Assembly (NCBI RefSeq): GCF_024519315.1 | Contig: NZ_JANIIC010000057.1 | Coordinates: 1-64,000 of the forward strand | Length of the DNA: 64,000 bases | Direction: 5' to 3' | Source of the DNA: Streptomyces malaysiensis subsp. samsunensis | GTDB taxonomy: Bacteria > Actinomycetota > Actinomycetes > Streptomycetales > Streptomycetaceae | Part shown: in pieces, positions 17,182 through 25,680 of the stretch | Numbering within the stretch: the first letter of the stretch is position 1 | Layout of the letters: each line of letters opens with the position of its first letter | Program-made: the position numbers and the translations under genes | The notes under the pieces: generated by a model | Told to the model about the DNA's origin: nothing | Database searches by the model: none | The model's input: the letters and a program-made list of their open reading frames with translations, nothing else

Positions 17182-17742
17182 GTGCGCGGAACACTTCCCG
17201 GGCTGCCCACGGCCCATCCCCTGCTCCATCAGCTTCCCGCCGTCTACCTCGACCATCCGTTCCTGGAGCGGTTTCTGAGCGCGCTGGACGAGCTGCTGGC
17301 ACCGGTGCTGCTCACCCTGGACAATCTGCCCGCGCATCTGCATCCGCGCACCGCGCCCGAGGATCTGCTCGCATGGCTGGCCGGATGGGTGGCGGTCGAG
17401 GTGGACGCGGAGCGCCCGGTCACCCAGCGGCGCGCGGTGGTGGCGAGCGCCGTCATCCGCCACCGGCAGCGGGGCACCCGGCAGGGGCTGGCGGCGGCCG
17501 TGCGCGTGGAGACCGGGCTCGAACCGGAGATCACCGAGAGCGGAGCCACGGACTGGTCCACCCAGCCGGGCTCACCACTGCCCGGCTCGCCACGGCCATG
17601 GGTGATGGTGCGGCTCACGGTGCCGGACGCCGATGCGGTGGCGCCGACCCGGCTGCGGCTGGAGAGGCTGCTCGCCGAGGAGGTGCCGGCGCATGTCGTC
17701 TACCGGGTGGAGGTCACGGCAGAGGGGACGGGGACGCCATGA
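17182..17742 (+). CDS. Phage tail protein I-like baseplate wedge (Afp12-like)
   Basis: A 186-residue protein starting at GTG 17182, with HPLLHQLPAVYLDHPFLERF, LDNLPAHLHPRTAPEDLLAW and LAGWVAVEVD, then RRAVVASAVIRHRQRGTRQG, the standard pattern of tail protein I and Afp12-type wedge proteins (Leu-Pro, a cluster of prolines, WLAxW). It pairs with baseplate J in the wedge. The ATG in the J frame at 17131 lies inside J, so the GTG after the J stop, preceded by GGAGG, is preferred. It overlaps the next gene by four bases. Confidence 0.92.
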   Translation: MRGTLPGLPTAHPLLHQLPAVYLDHPFLERFLSALDELLAPVLLTLDNLPAHLHPRTAPEDLLAWLAGWVAVEVDAERPVTQRRAVVASAVIRHRQRGTRQGLAAAVRVETGLEPEITESGATDWSTQPGSPLPGSPRPWVMVRLTVPDADAVAPTRLRLERLLAEEVPAHVVYRVEVTAEGTGTP

Positions 17743-18908
17743 TCTGCCCCGAATGCGGACACCGCAATGCGGCGGGGGCGCACTTCTGCGCTTCCTGCGA
17801 GGCGTTCCTGGCCTGGGACGAGGAGCCGGACCGGCGGCCGGGCCCCTCGGCGCCGCCCGCCACTCCACAGCCCACCGCCCCTCCACAGCCCGCCCCTCCA
17901 CAGCCCGCCGCTCCGCCACCCGCCACTCCGCCGGTCTCCGGTACGGGCGAGGGCCCGCGCCCCGCACCGTCCACCCCGGCCGCCACCCCGCCCGCCACTC
18001 CGGCCCCCGTGCCCCCGCCCGCCGCGCGGCCGGAGGAGCCCGCGGCGGCGCCCCGGCGGCCCGGAGACCCGCTGGACGACACCGGCACCGGTCCCGACCA
18101 CCGGCCGGACGCGCCGGACGCGCCCCCGGCCGCGCCCCCGAGGCCGGACGCCCCACCGCACCGCCCCGGCCGCCCATGTCCCCGGTGCCGCGCCGACAAT
18201 CCCGCGGGCCGCAGGCTCTGTGTGCGCTGCGGCACCCTGCTCGACTCCGGGCCGCCGCTGCCCGGTCCGCCGCGTCCGCTGCCCTGGTGGCGCCGGATCT
18301 TCCGGCGCGACGCCCAGCGCCCGCTGGCCGCGGGCAGCAGGCCCAGGCGCCGGACCTGGCCGCGGCCCCGGCTGACCCTTCCGATCCTGGTGCTGGTGCT
18401 GGCAGCGGCCGCGTGGTTCGCCCGGTCCCAGCTGTCGGAGGTCTTCACCTTCACCCAGGACCGGACCGGCGATCCGAAGGCGCTGCATCCCACGGCGGTG
18501 CGCGGCTCCAGCCAGGCGCCCGGCCACCGGGCCCAGGCCGCCTTCGACGGCTACAACAACCGGTACTGGGCGCCGGCCGCCGCGGGCCCCGGCACGGACC
18601 AGTATCTGGAGGCCGACTTCGACCGGCCGGTACGGCTGCGGAAGCTGCTGATCACCTCGGGGCGCTCGGCGAAGGCGGATGAGTTCCTGACCCAGGCACG
18701 CCCCTCCGAACTCACCCTCACACTCGTCGACTCGGAGGGCGAGCGCACCACGAAGGGCGTCAACCTCCAGGACCAGCCAGGTCAGCAGAGCTTCGATGTG
18801 CGCGGCTCGGACGTGGTGCGGATCCGGCTGACGGTCGACGCGGCGTACGGCGCCCGGTCGGACCGGCGGACGGCCATCGCCGAGGTGGAGTTCTTCGGCC
18901 GTCAGTGA
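17739..18908 (+). CDS. Zinc-ribbon, single-TM, discoidin-like CIS protein (candidate membrane anchor)
   Basis: A 389-residue protein at the end of the operon. Residues 3-20 form one zinc ribbon (CPEC and CASC) and residues 147-164 a second (CPRC and CVRC), separated by about 120 residues of Pro/Ala-rich linker. A basic stretch precedes one hydrophobic helix at about 212-230 (LTLPILVLVLAAAAWFARSQ). The outside part (about 245-389) looks like an F5/8 type C (discoidin) fold: AAFDGYNNRYWAPA, YLEADFDRPVRLRKLLI, closing IAEVEFFG. Orientation is inferred: zinc ribbons in the cytoplasm, discoidin domain outside. It could dock the cytoplasmic machine at the membrane. I recall a membrane protein CisA described for the S. 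coelicolor system; equivalence is unchecked. Confidence 0.82.
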   Translation: MICPECGHRNAAGAHFCASCEAFLAWDEEPDRRPGPSAPPATPQPTAPPQPAPPQPAAPPPATPPVSGTGEGPRPAPSTPAATPPATPAPVPPPAARPEEPAAAPRRPGDPLDDTGTGPDHRPDAPDAPPAAPPRPDAPPHRPGRPCPRCRADNPAGRRLCVRCGTLLDSGPPLPGPPRPLPWWRRIFRRDAQRPLAAGSRPRRRTWPRPRLTLPILVLVLAAAAWFARSQLSEVFTFTQDRTGDPKALHPTAVRGSSQAPGHRAQAAFDGYNNRYWAPAAAGPGTDQYLEADFDRPVRLRKLLITSGRSAKADEFLTQARPSELTLTLVDSEGERTTKGVNLQDQPGQQSFDVRGSDVVRIRLTVDAAYGARSDRRTAIAEVEFFGRQ

Positions 18909-19024
18909 CGCGGTGCGCGTCACCGACGGCCGGTCGAGGGCGCGCGGCAAGGCCGCGACGTTCGAGCGCGCGGCCCAGCGGGGCGACTCCGGTCGAGGGC
19001 ACGGCCGCGCGCGAGACGGCCGGG

Positions 19025-19783
19025 TCAGCCGTCGCCCCGCGAGGCGGTGCGGCGGGCGCTGTCGCGGCGGGGCTTGAGGGGGGTGTCCTCGTCGCTGAAG
19101 AGCTCCGGGTGCTTGGCGCGGATCTTCTCCACATCGCTGAAGACCAGCCGCAGATGGGAGCGGAGCGACGCGTCGGCCCGGTCCAGATCGCCCTGTTCCA
19201 GCAGGTCGACCACCTCGCGGTGCTGGCCGATGAGCAGGGACATCTGCTGGGTGAGCGGCAGTGACAGCCTGCGGGCCCGGTCCAGCTGGGCCTTGGCCTG
19301 GCTGACGACCGGCCAGGCCGAGGCGTGTCCACTGGCGGCCATCAGCCGGGCGTGGAACTCCTCGTCCAGCTGGAAAAAGCCCTCCATATCGGACTGGCGG
19401 TCGGCCTCCTCCTGCGCGGTGAGCAGCACCCGCAGCTCCGCCACATCGCGCGCGGTGGCCTTGCCGACGGCCTCCCGCAGCGCGGCGCACTCCAGCGCCT
19501 CCCGGATGAACTGGGCGGAGGCCACATCGCGCTCCCGGATGCGCGAGACGAACGTGCCCATCTGGGGGTAGATGTCGACCAGGCCCTCGTCGGCGAGCAG
19601 GATCAGCGACTCGCGGACGGGGGTGCGGCTCACCCCGAGCTCGGCCGCCAGATCGTTCTCCGAGACGGCGGAGCCGGGCTCCAGCTCCAGGCCGACGATG
19701 CGCGAACGCAGCACTTCATGGACCAGTTGCCGGGTGTTGCGCCCCCGGGAGCGTGCCGCGTGCAGTCCCTCCGCCGATGCCAT
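19025..19783 (-). CDS. GntR/FadR-family regulator (FCD domain)
   Basis: A 252-residue repressor. The winged helix is at residues about 17-80 (LVHEVLRSRIVGLELEPGSA, ENDLAAELGVSRTPVRESLI). The FCD ligand-binding domain covers about 95-225 (FIREALECAALREAV, LDEEFHARLMAASGH, IGQHREVVDLLEQGD), with Asp and His residues usual for its metal and ligand site. FCD regulators commonly sense sugar acids, and this one is divergent from a mannonate-dehydratase operon with 107 bases between starts. That placement makes it the likely local repressor, released by a hexuronate or aldonate intermediate. Confidence 0.93.
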   Translation of the reverse strand: MASAEGLHAARSRGRNTRQLVHEVLRSRIVGLELEPGSAVSENDLAAELGVSRTPVRESLILLADEGLVDIYPQMGTFVSRIRERDVASAQFIREALECAALREAVGKATARDVAELRVLLTAQEEADRQSDMEGFFQLDEEFHARLMAASGHASAWPVVSQAKAQLDRARRLSLPLTQQMSLLIGQHREVVDLLEQGDLDRADASLRSHLRLVFSDVEKIRAKHPELFSDEDTPLKPRRDSARRTASRGDG

Positions 19784-19890
19784 CCGACCCCTTCCGAACC
19801 CTTGACTCGACTTGCTGACGTACTTGTATGGTAGCCGACCGACAGCCCGGACTCCACCCCGGGAGCCCGCTCAGTGAGGAGCCCACGCAC
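19784..19890. promoter_or_regulatory. Divergent promoter/operator of the sugar-acid operon
   Basis: The spacer holds TTGACT at 19802-19807 and an AT-richer CTTGTATGGTAG at 19823-19834. TTGTAT at 19824-19829 lies 16 bases after the -35-like box and could be a -10. The sequence around TTGTATGGTAG resembles the half-sites used by FadR-type regulators, so the repressor would block RNA polymerase directly. GTGAGGAG at about 19874-19881 is the ribosome site for ManD. Confidence 0.5.
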
Positions 19891-21108
19891 ATGGCCACGA
19901 TCACGGAGGCCAAGGTCATCGTCACCTCGCCGGGTCGCAATTTCGTGACCCTGAAGGTGACCACCTCCGACGGCGTGACCGGTCTCGGTGACGCGACCCT
20001 CAACGGCCGCGAGCTCGCGGTCGCCTCCTATCTGGAGGAGCACCTCGTACCGCTGCTGATCGGCCGCGACCCCGCCCGTATCGAGGACACCTGGCACTAC
20101 CTCTACAAGGGGGCCTACTGGCGCCGCGGCCCGGTGACCATGACCGCCATCTCCGCCGTGGACACCGCGCTGTGGGACATCAAGGGCAAGGTCGCGGGCC
20201 TTCCGGTGTACGACCTGCTGGGCGGCAAGGCCCGCGAGGGCGCCATGGTCTACGGCCACGCCAGCGGCGGCGACATCCCCGAACTCCTGGACGACGTGGC
20301 CCGCTTCCAGGAGATGGGCTACCGCGCGATCCGCGCCCAGGCCGCCGTCCCCGGCTCACCCGGCACCTACGGCATCCGCCACGGCACGGTCGCCACCGTC
20401 TACGAGCCCGCCACCGGCGCCCTGCCCGAGGAGCAGCCCTGGTCGACCGAGGCGTACCTGGACTTCGCACCCCGCTATCTGGAGGCGATCCGCGAGCGGT
20501 TCGGCTTCGGCTTCCATCTGCTGCACGACGTCCACCACCGGCTCACCCCCACCGAGGCCGGACGGCTCGGCCGCGTCCTGGAGGAGGTGCGGCTGTTCTG
20601 GATGGAGGACCCCACCCCCGCCGAACTCCAGGAGTCCTTCCGCCAGATCCGCCGTGCCACCGACACCCCGATCGCGGTCGGCGAGGTCTTCAACTCCATC
20701 TGGGACTGCCAGCAGCTCATCACCGAACGGCTCATCGACTACATCCGCGCCTCGGTCGTACACGCCGGTGGCATCACCCATCTGCGGCGGATCTTCCACC
20801 TCGCCGAGCTGTACCAGGTGCGCACCGGCTCGCACGGCGCCACCGACCTGTCGCCGGTGAGCATGTCAGCCGCCGTCCACCTCGATGTCACCGTGCCCAA
20901 CTTCGGCGTCCAGGAGTACATGGCACACGATCCGCTCACCCACGAGGTGTTCCGGCCGACCTACCAACTGCGCGACGGCGCCCTGCACCCCTCGGCGGAG
21001 CCCGGCCTCGGCATCGAACTCGACGAGGAGGCGGCCGCCCGCTTCCCGTACGACCCGAAGTACCTTCCGGTGAGCCGCCGCACCGACGGCACGGTGCACG
21101 ACTGGTGA
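19891..21108 (+). CDS. manD: D-mannonate dehydratase (ManD, enolase superfamily)
   Basis: A 405-residue enolase-superfamily enzyme converting D-mannonate to 2-keto-3-deoxy-D-gluconate. The N-terminal capping domain starts [20 protein letters not shown]. The barrel carries the ManD marks [20 protein letters not shown], the PGSPGTYGI loop, metal ligands in the HDVHHR region, MEDPTPAE and GEVFN, and the late [14 protein letters not shown] strand. The start at 19891 is set by GTGAGGAG and gives the family N-terminus; an in-frame ATG 21 codons upstream has no ribosome site. First gene of a four-gene operon with fructuronate reductase, a carrier and a zinc dehydrogenase. Some ManD-subgroup members use D-gluconate instead. 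Confidence 0.94.
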   Translation: MATITEAKVIVTSPGRNFVTLKVTTSDGVTGLGDATLNGRELAVASYLEEHLVPLLIGRDPARIEDTWHYLYKGAYWRRGPVTMTAISAVDTALWDIKGKVAGLPVYDLLGGKAREGAMVYGHASGGDIPELLDDVARFQEMGYRAIRAQAAVPGSPGTYGIRHGTVATVYEPATGALPEEQPWSTEAYLDFAPRYLEAIRERFGFGFHLLHDVHHRLTPTEAGRLGRVLEEVRLFWMEDPTPAELQESFRQIRRATDTPIAVGEVFNSIWDCQQLITERLIDYIRASVVHAGGITHLRRIFHLAELYQVRTGSHGATDLSPVSMSAAVHLDVTVPNFGVQEYMAHDPLTHEVFRPTYQLRDGALHPSAEPGLGIELDEEAAARFPYDPKYLPVSRRTDGTVHDW

Positions 21109-22538
21109 GCGCCGCCTCCCCGCCGCGCCTGTCCCTGGCCACCCTGCCCCGCGTCCCCGCCGAGAGCCGCCCGCCGATCGATCCGCGGGCCCTGCGCCCC
21201 CGGATCGTGCATCTGGGCATCGGCGCCTTCCACCGCGCCCACCAGGCCCTCTGCACAGAAACCGCCGAGGCCGCGCACGGCGGCGGCTGGGGCATCGCCG
21301 GTGTCACCCAGCGCAGCCGGTCCGTCGTGGACGCGCTGCGCCCGCAGGACGGGCTGTACTCGTTCACCGAGCGGCGCCCCGACGGCCCCGCCACCCGTGT
21401 GGTCGGCAGCGTGACCGAGGTACTGCACGCCACCGACGACGGCACCCGCCTCGGCACGCTCCTCGCCTCCCCCGAGGTCACCGTCGTCACCCTCACCGTC
21501 ACCGAGAAGGGCTACCGGCGCGACGCCACCACCGGCGGACTCGCCCTGGACGACCCCCTCGTCCGCGGCGACCTGGCCGGACGGCCCGCCCCCGCGAGCG
21601 TGGCCGGGCAGCTCGCGGCGGGGCTGCGCGCCCGGCTGCGGGCCGGCGGCGCCCCCGTATCGCTGGTCTCCTGCGACAACATGGCCGACAACGGGACCGT
21701 ACTGCGCCGCCTGGTACGGGAGTTCATCGCCGCCACCGCATGGGACGACCGTGACCGCCTACTGGACTGGATCACCGGCTCGGTCGCCTTCCCCGCCACC
21801 GTCGTCGACCGCATCGTCCCCGCCACCACCGACGCCGACCGGCGGACCGCCGCCCGCGCGCTGACCGTGGCCGACGAGGGCGCGGTGACCGGCGAACCGT
21901 TCACCCAGTGGGTGCTCCAGGACATCTTCGCCGCCGACCGCCCGCACTGGGAGGAGGCCGGAGTGCGCTTCGTCGCCGATGTCGCCCCCTACCAGCTCGC
22001 CAAACTCCGGCTGCTCAACGGCTCCCACTCGCTCATCGCCTGCCTCGGGCTCGCGAACGGCCGCCGGACCGTCGCCGACGTCCTGGCCACCGGATGGGGC
22101 GAGGAGACCGTACGCGCCTACTGCGCCGAGGCCGCACAGAGCCTGCCGCCCACCGAAGGGCTGGACCTGCCCGCCTACATCGACAGCCTGGTGGACCGCT
22201 TCGCCAACCCCGCGATGGAACACCGCGTCCAGCAGATCGCCATGGACGGATCCCAGAAGATCCCCGAACGGTGGCTGGCCCCGCTGCGCGAACTGCGCGC
22301 CGCCGGACGGGACACCCCCCTCCTGGCCACCGCCCTCGCCGCCTGGGCCCGCCTCACCCGCGACCACCCACTGGACGATCCACGGGCCGAGGAGTTGCGC
22401 CGCGCCTGGGACGGCCCGCACACCGAGGCCCCGCGCCGGCTGCTGCGGCTGCTGGGCGCCGAGGACCTCGCGGACGACACCGCCCTCGTCGCATCCGTAC
22501 GGGCGGAGCTGGACTCCGGCGCCCGGCCCCCGCGCTGA
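21105..22538 (+). CDS. uxuB: Fructuronate reductase / mannonate oxidoreductase (mannitol dehydrogenase family)
   Basis: A 477-residue NAD-dependent polyol dehydrogenase of the UxuB/MtlD family. The Rossmann part opens with [15 protein letters not shown], followed by GIAGVTQRS and [10 protein letters not shown]. The catalytic region contains SCDNMADNG and the conserved Lys-x5-Asn-x2-His of this family in [13 protein letters not shown]. The likely reaction is D-fructuronate to D-mannonate, feeding the ManD gene upstream. The start is GTG 21105, overlapping the ManD stop. Length is normal for the family. Mannitol oxidation is an alternative, but the neighbours argue for uronate metabolism. Confidence 0.9.
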   Translation: MSAASPPRLSLATLPRVPAESRPPIDPRALRPRIVHLGIGAFHRAHQALCTETAEAAHGGGWGIAGVTQRSRSVVDALRPQDGLYSFTERRPDGPATRVVGSVTEVLHATDDGTRLGTLLASPEVTVVTLTVTEKGYRRDATTGGLALDDPLVRGDLAGRPAPASVAGQLAAGLRARLRAGGAPVSLVSCDNMADNGTVLRRLVREFIAATAWDDRDRLLDWITGSVAFPATVVDRIVPATTDADRRTAARALTVADEGAVTGEPFTQWVLQDIFAADRPHWEEAGVRFVADVAPYQLAKLRLLNGSHSLIACLGLANGRRTVADVLATGWGEETVRAYCAEAAQSLPPTEGLDLPAYIDSLVDRFANPAMEHRVQQIAMDGSQKIPERWLAPLRELRAAGRDTPLLATALAAWARLTRDHPLDDPRAEELRRAWDGPHTEAPRRLLRLLGAEDLADDTALVASVRAELDSGARPPR

Positions 22539-22572
22539 CCTCACGCACCGTCCCCGCAAAAGGAGAGCCGCC

Positions 22573-23958
22573 TTGCAGACCCCCAGAGCCGTCCCCGCCA
22601 CCGGCACACCGCCCCAGGACGACGCCACGACCGGGCCACCGCGCCCGCGCGGCCTGCGGCACAACACCCGCTGGCTGATGGTCTTCCTCTGCTTCCTGGG
22701 CATGACCGTCAACTACGTCGACCGCGCCACCATCTCCATCTCCCTGCCCTATATGACCGATGACCTGCACATCGGCCCCGAATGGCAGGGCGTCATCCTC
22801 AGCATGTTCTTCGTGACCTACGCACTGGGCCAACTGCCCGCCGGAGCGCTGATCGACCGCTACGGCGAGAAGCGCATGTTCGCCATCGGCGGGCTGATCT
22901 GGTCCGTGGTCACCGTGGGCACCGGATTCGTCCGGGGCATCGGCAGCCTGCTCTTCGCCCGCCTCGCCCTCGGCGCGGGCGAGGCCCCGGCATACCCCTC
23001 GTGCGCCAAGTCCGTCTCCCGCTGGTTCCCGGTCCGCGAACGGGCGCTGGCCAACAGCGTCTGGGACAACGGCGCCCGCGCCGGCACCGCCGTCGCCGCC
23101 CCCGTCGTGACCGCGCTGATCGCCTGGCAGGGCTGGCGGATGGCGTTCTGGGTCACCGGCGCCGTGGCCCTGCTGTGGGTCGCGCTGTGGCTCAAGGCGT
23201 ACCGCGAACCCTCCGCCCGCGGCGGGCTCAGCGCCGAGGAGCGCGCCTACATCGTGGCGGGCGGCGCCCGGCTCGAGGCGCACCCCGCCGAGCAGAGCCC
23301 CGCCGGAGACACGGCGCCGGAGGAGCCCGCCGTCCGCTGGCGCGACCTGTTCCGCCACCGCACCGTCTGGGGCATGATGATCGGCTTCTTCTGCCTCAAC
23401 TACGTCATCTACTTCTTCATCACCTGGTTCCCCACCTACCTCGTCGACGCCCGCGGCTTCGACCTGCTCAAACTGGGCTTCTACGGCGCCCTGCCCGGCA
23501 TCGTCGCCATCGGCGGCAGCCTGCTCGGCGGCTGGACCAGCGACACCCTGCTGCGCCGCGGCTGGTCGGTGAGCCGGGCCCGCAAGACCTGTCTGGTGTG
23601 CGGGATGCTCTTCTCCTCGGTCATCGCCTTCGCCGTACTCGTCCCCAGCGCCATGTGGGCCCTGGCCCTGCTGTCCGTCAGCTACGCGAGCCTGGCCTTC
23701 TCCGCCGCCTCGGTGGCCAGCCTGCCCGCCGACGTGGCGCCCACCCCGCGCCATGTCGCCTCGCTCGGCGGCATCCAGAACTTCGCCTCCAACCTGGCCG
23801 GAGTGCTCGGCTCGACCACCACCGGCCTGCTGCTGGGCTTCTTCAACCACTCCTTCGTCGCACCCCTGATGCTCTCCGGCGCGCTGTGCGTGGTCGGCGC
23901 CCTCACCTACGGCCTGGTCATCAAGCGCGTCGAACCGCTGCGGCTGACCACCGACTGA
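22573..23958 (+). CDS. MFS sugar-acid transporter (ACS/ExuT-like)
   Basis: A 461-residue permease with about 12 membrane spans. It begins with a soluble tail, then WLMVFLCFLGMTVNYVDRA, the DRYGEKRMFAIGG loop between helices 2 and 3, LGAGEAPAYPSCAKSVSRWF in helix 4/5, and a C-terminal half with VIYFFITWFPTYLVDARGF. These are marks of the anion:cation symporter group that takes up hexuronates and aldonates with protons. The start is a TTG at 22573 with AAAAGGAGAG well spaced upstream; no ATG in frame has a ribosome site until far inside helix 1. Third gene of the ManD operon, probably importing its substrate. Confidence 0.9.
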   Translation: MQTPRAVPATGTPPQDDATTGPPRPRGLRHNTRWLMVFLCFLGMTVNYVDRATISISLPYMTDDLHIGPEWQGVILSMFFVTYALGQLPAGALIDRYGEKRMFAIGGLIWSVVTVGTGFVRGIGSLLFARLALGAGEAPAYPSCAKSVSRWFPVRERALANSVWDNGARAGTAVAAPVVTALIAWQGWRMAFWVTGAVALLWVALWLKAYREPSARGGLSAEERAYIVAGGARLEAHPAEQSPAGDTAPEEPAVRWRDLFRHRTVWGMMIGFFCLNYVIYFFITWFPTYLVDARGFDLLKLGFYGALPGIVAIGGSLLGGWTSDTLLRRGWSVSRARKTCLVCGMLFSSVIAFAVLVPSAMWALALLSVSYASLAFSAASVASLPADVAPTPRHVASLGGIQNFASNLAGVLGSTTTGLLLGFFNHSFVAPLMLSGALCVVGALTYGLVIKRVEPLRLTTD

Positions 23959-23996
23959 GCCCCCTTCACATCTTCGCGCACCAGGAGAACCACCCG

Positions 23997-25004
23997 ATGA
24001 ACGACGCCACCGCCGCGATCCTGCACGGCCCGAAGGATGTGCGCATCGAGCGGCACCCGATTCCCCAACCCGCCCCCGGCGAGGTCCTCGTGGAGATCGG
24101 CGCGGTCGGGCTGTGCGGCTCCGATCTGCACTACTACGCCCACGGCGAGAACGGCCCCAATGTGCTCCGCTCCCCCACCGCACTCGGCCACGAGGCGGCC
24201 GGAACGGTCCTGGGGGACGGCGGCCCGCTGCCCGCGGGCACCCGGGTCGCGATCGAGCCCGCCATCCCGTGCGGACGCTGCCACGCCTGCCGCGCGGGCC
24301 GCTACAACCAATGCCCCCACGGCCGCTGCTTCGGCTCCCCGCCCACCGACGGCGCCCTGACCGGACACCTCACCGTGCCCGCGGAGTTCGCCCATCCGCT
24401 CCCCGGCGACCTCCCCCTCGGCTCCGGAGCGCTCATCGAACCCCTCGCGGTCGCCCTGCACGCCGTACGCCGCGGCAATGTCGCCGCCGGGGACCGGGTG
24501 CTGGTCACCGGCGCAGGCCCGATCGGCCTGCTGGTCCTCCAGGCCGCCCGCGCGGTGGGCGCGGGCGAGACCGTGGTGACCGACATCAACCCCGGCCGGC
24601 TGGCCCACGCCCACCGCCTGGGCGCCGACCGGACCCTGGACACCTCCCGCGAACCCCTCCCCCAGGAGCCGCTGTTCGACATCGCGCTCGACTGCTCAGG
24701 CATCGAGGCCGCCCTGACCGCCGCCGCCCACGCGGTACGCCCCGGCGGCACCCTGGTCGCCGTCGGCAACCCGCCCCAGCCCCGGACCACCCTGCCGCTG
24801 GCCTGGATGCAACGCCAGGAGCTCAGCCTGGTCACCGCCTTCCGCTACGCCGGGGAGTTCCCCGCGGCGGTGTCCCTGGCCGCCGCCGGGCGGGTCGACC
24901 TGGAGTCGCTGATCACCTCCCGCTTCCCCCTGGAACGTTCCGCGGACGCCTTCCGGACGGCGCTCTGCGACCCCGCACAGCTCAAGGTCGTCATCGAGCC
25001 CTGA
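23997..25004 (+). CDS. Zinc-dependent dehydrogenase (L-idonate/L-gulonate 5-dehydrogenase-like)
   Basis: A 335-residue medium-chain dehydrogenase. It has the catalytic zinc ligands in GLCGSDLHYY and GHEAAG, four structural-zinc cysteines in PCGRCHACRAGRYNQCPHGR, and the NAD motif VLVTGAGPIGLLVLQA. Helix 4 and the HYYxHGENG loop resemble L-idonate 5-dehydrogenases. In this operon it would oxidise L-gulonate or L-idonate to D-fructuronate, which the UxuB-like enzyme reduces to mannonate and ManD dehydrates. GGAGAA precedes the ATG at 23997. The enzyme class is sure; the substrate is inferred from neighbours. Confidence 0.9.
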   Translation: MNDATAAILHGPKDVRIERHPIPQPAPGEVLVEIGAVGLCGSDLHYYAHGENGPNVLRSPTALGHEAAGTVLGDGGPLPAGTRVAIEPAIPCGRCHACRAGRYNQCPHGRCFGSPPTDGALTGHLTVPAEFAHPLPGDLPLGSGALIEPLAVALHAVRRGNVAAGDRVLVTGAGPIGLLVLQAARAVGAGETVVTDINPGRLAHAHRLGADRTLDTSREPLPQEPLFDIALDCSGIEAALTAAAHAVRPGGTLVAVGNPPQPRTTLPLAWMQRQELSLVTAFRYAGEFPAAVSLAAAGRVDLESLITSRFPLERSADAFRTALCDPAQLKVVIEP

Positions 25005-25089
25005 GCGGTCGCGGCCCTGGCGGCAGAGCGCGGCTCGGGCGGTACGGCGGCCGCGGCCTGTCGGCACCCCATCCGTCCCACCCGCCACA

Positions 25090-25521
25090 ATGGGGATCAT
25101 GTCCCGACGTACCCGACGCCCGCGGCCGACCAACCCCACCCCGGCCTCCTGCCCCTGCGGGCTGCCCGCGGCCTATGCCGACTGCTGCGGACGGCTGCAC
25201 CGCGGCCAAGCCCGAGCGACCACCGCCGAGCAGCTGATGCGCTCGCGCTACAGCGCCTTCGCCGTCGGGGACGAGGCGTATCTGCTGCGCACCTGGCACC
25301 CCACCACCCGGCCGTCAGGTGCCGGACTCGACCCGGCGCCGCGCTGGGTGCGCCTGGAGATCCTGGGCACCACCGAGGGCAGCGCGTTCCACACCACCGG
25401 CACCGTCGAGTTCCGCGCCCACTACACCCAGGGCGGGCGCGCGGGCTCGCTCCACGAGAACAGCCGCTTCGTACGCCACGAGGGCGACTGGGTCTATCTC
25501 GACGGCGTGACCGCCGACTGA
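25090..25521 (+). CDS. YchJ-like SEC-C motif protein (UPF0225)
   Basis: A 143-residue protein with the YchJ layout: an N-terminal SEC-C-type cysteine cluster (CPCG and ADCCGRLHRG), TAEQLMRSRYSAFAVGDEAY, LLRTWHPTTRP, then a C-terminal NTF2-like half (GTVEFRAHY and LHENSRFVRHEGDWVYLDG). The cluster probably binds zinc. The molecular function of the family is not established. The start may be 25090 or the ATG three codons later; neither has a strong ribosome site. Stands alone between the sugar-acid operon and a large secreted protein. Confidence 0.88.
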   Translation: MGIMSRRTRRPRPTNPTPASCPCGLPAAYADCCGRLHRGQARATTAEQLMRSRYSAFAVGDEAYLLRTWHPTTRPSGAGLDPAPRWVRLEILGTTEGSAFHTTGTVEFRAHYTQGGRAGSLHENSRFVRHEGDWVYLDGVTAD

Positions 25522-25680
25522 ACCCGGCCCACGGCGGCCGACCCGGCCACGGCCCACGCCGACTTGGTCATTTGTTTCCCGTGTCGTCGCCGACGCCTTC
25601 TGGTGCCCGGTCAACTCCGGGACGATGCTGGGGCGCTGTGCGTGTGAACCACGCGAGTCCCCTGGCCCCATGGAGTTGCC

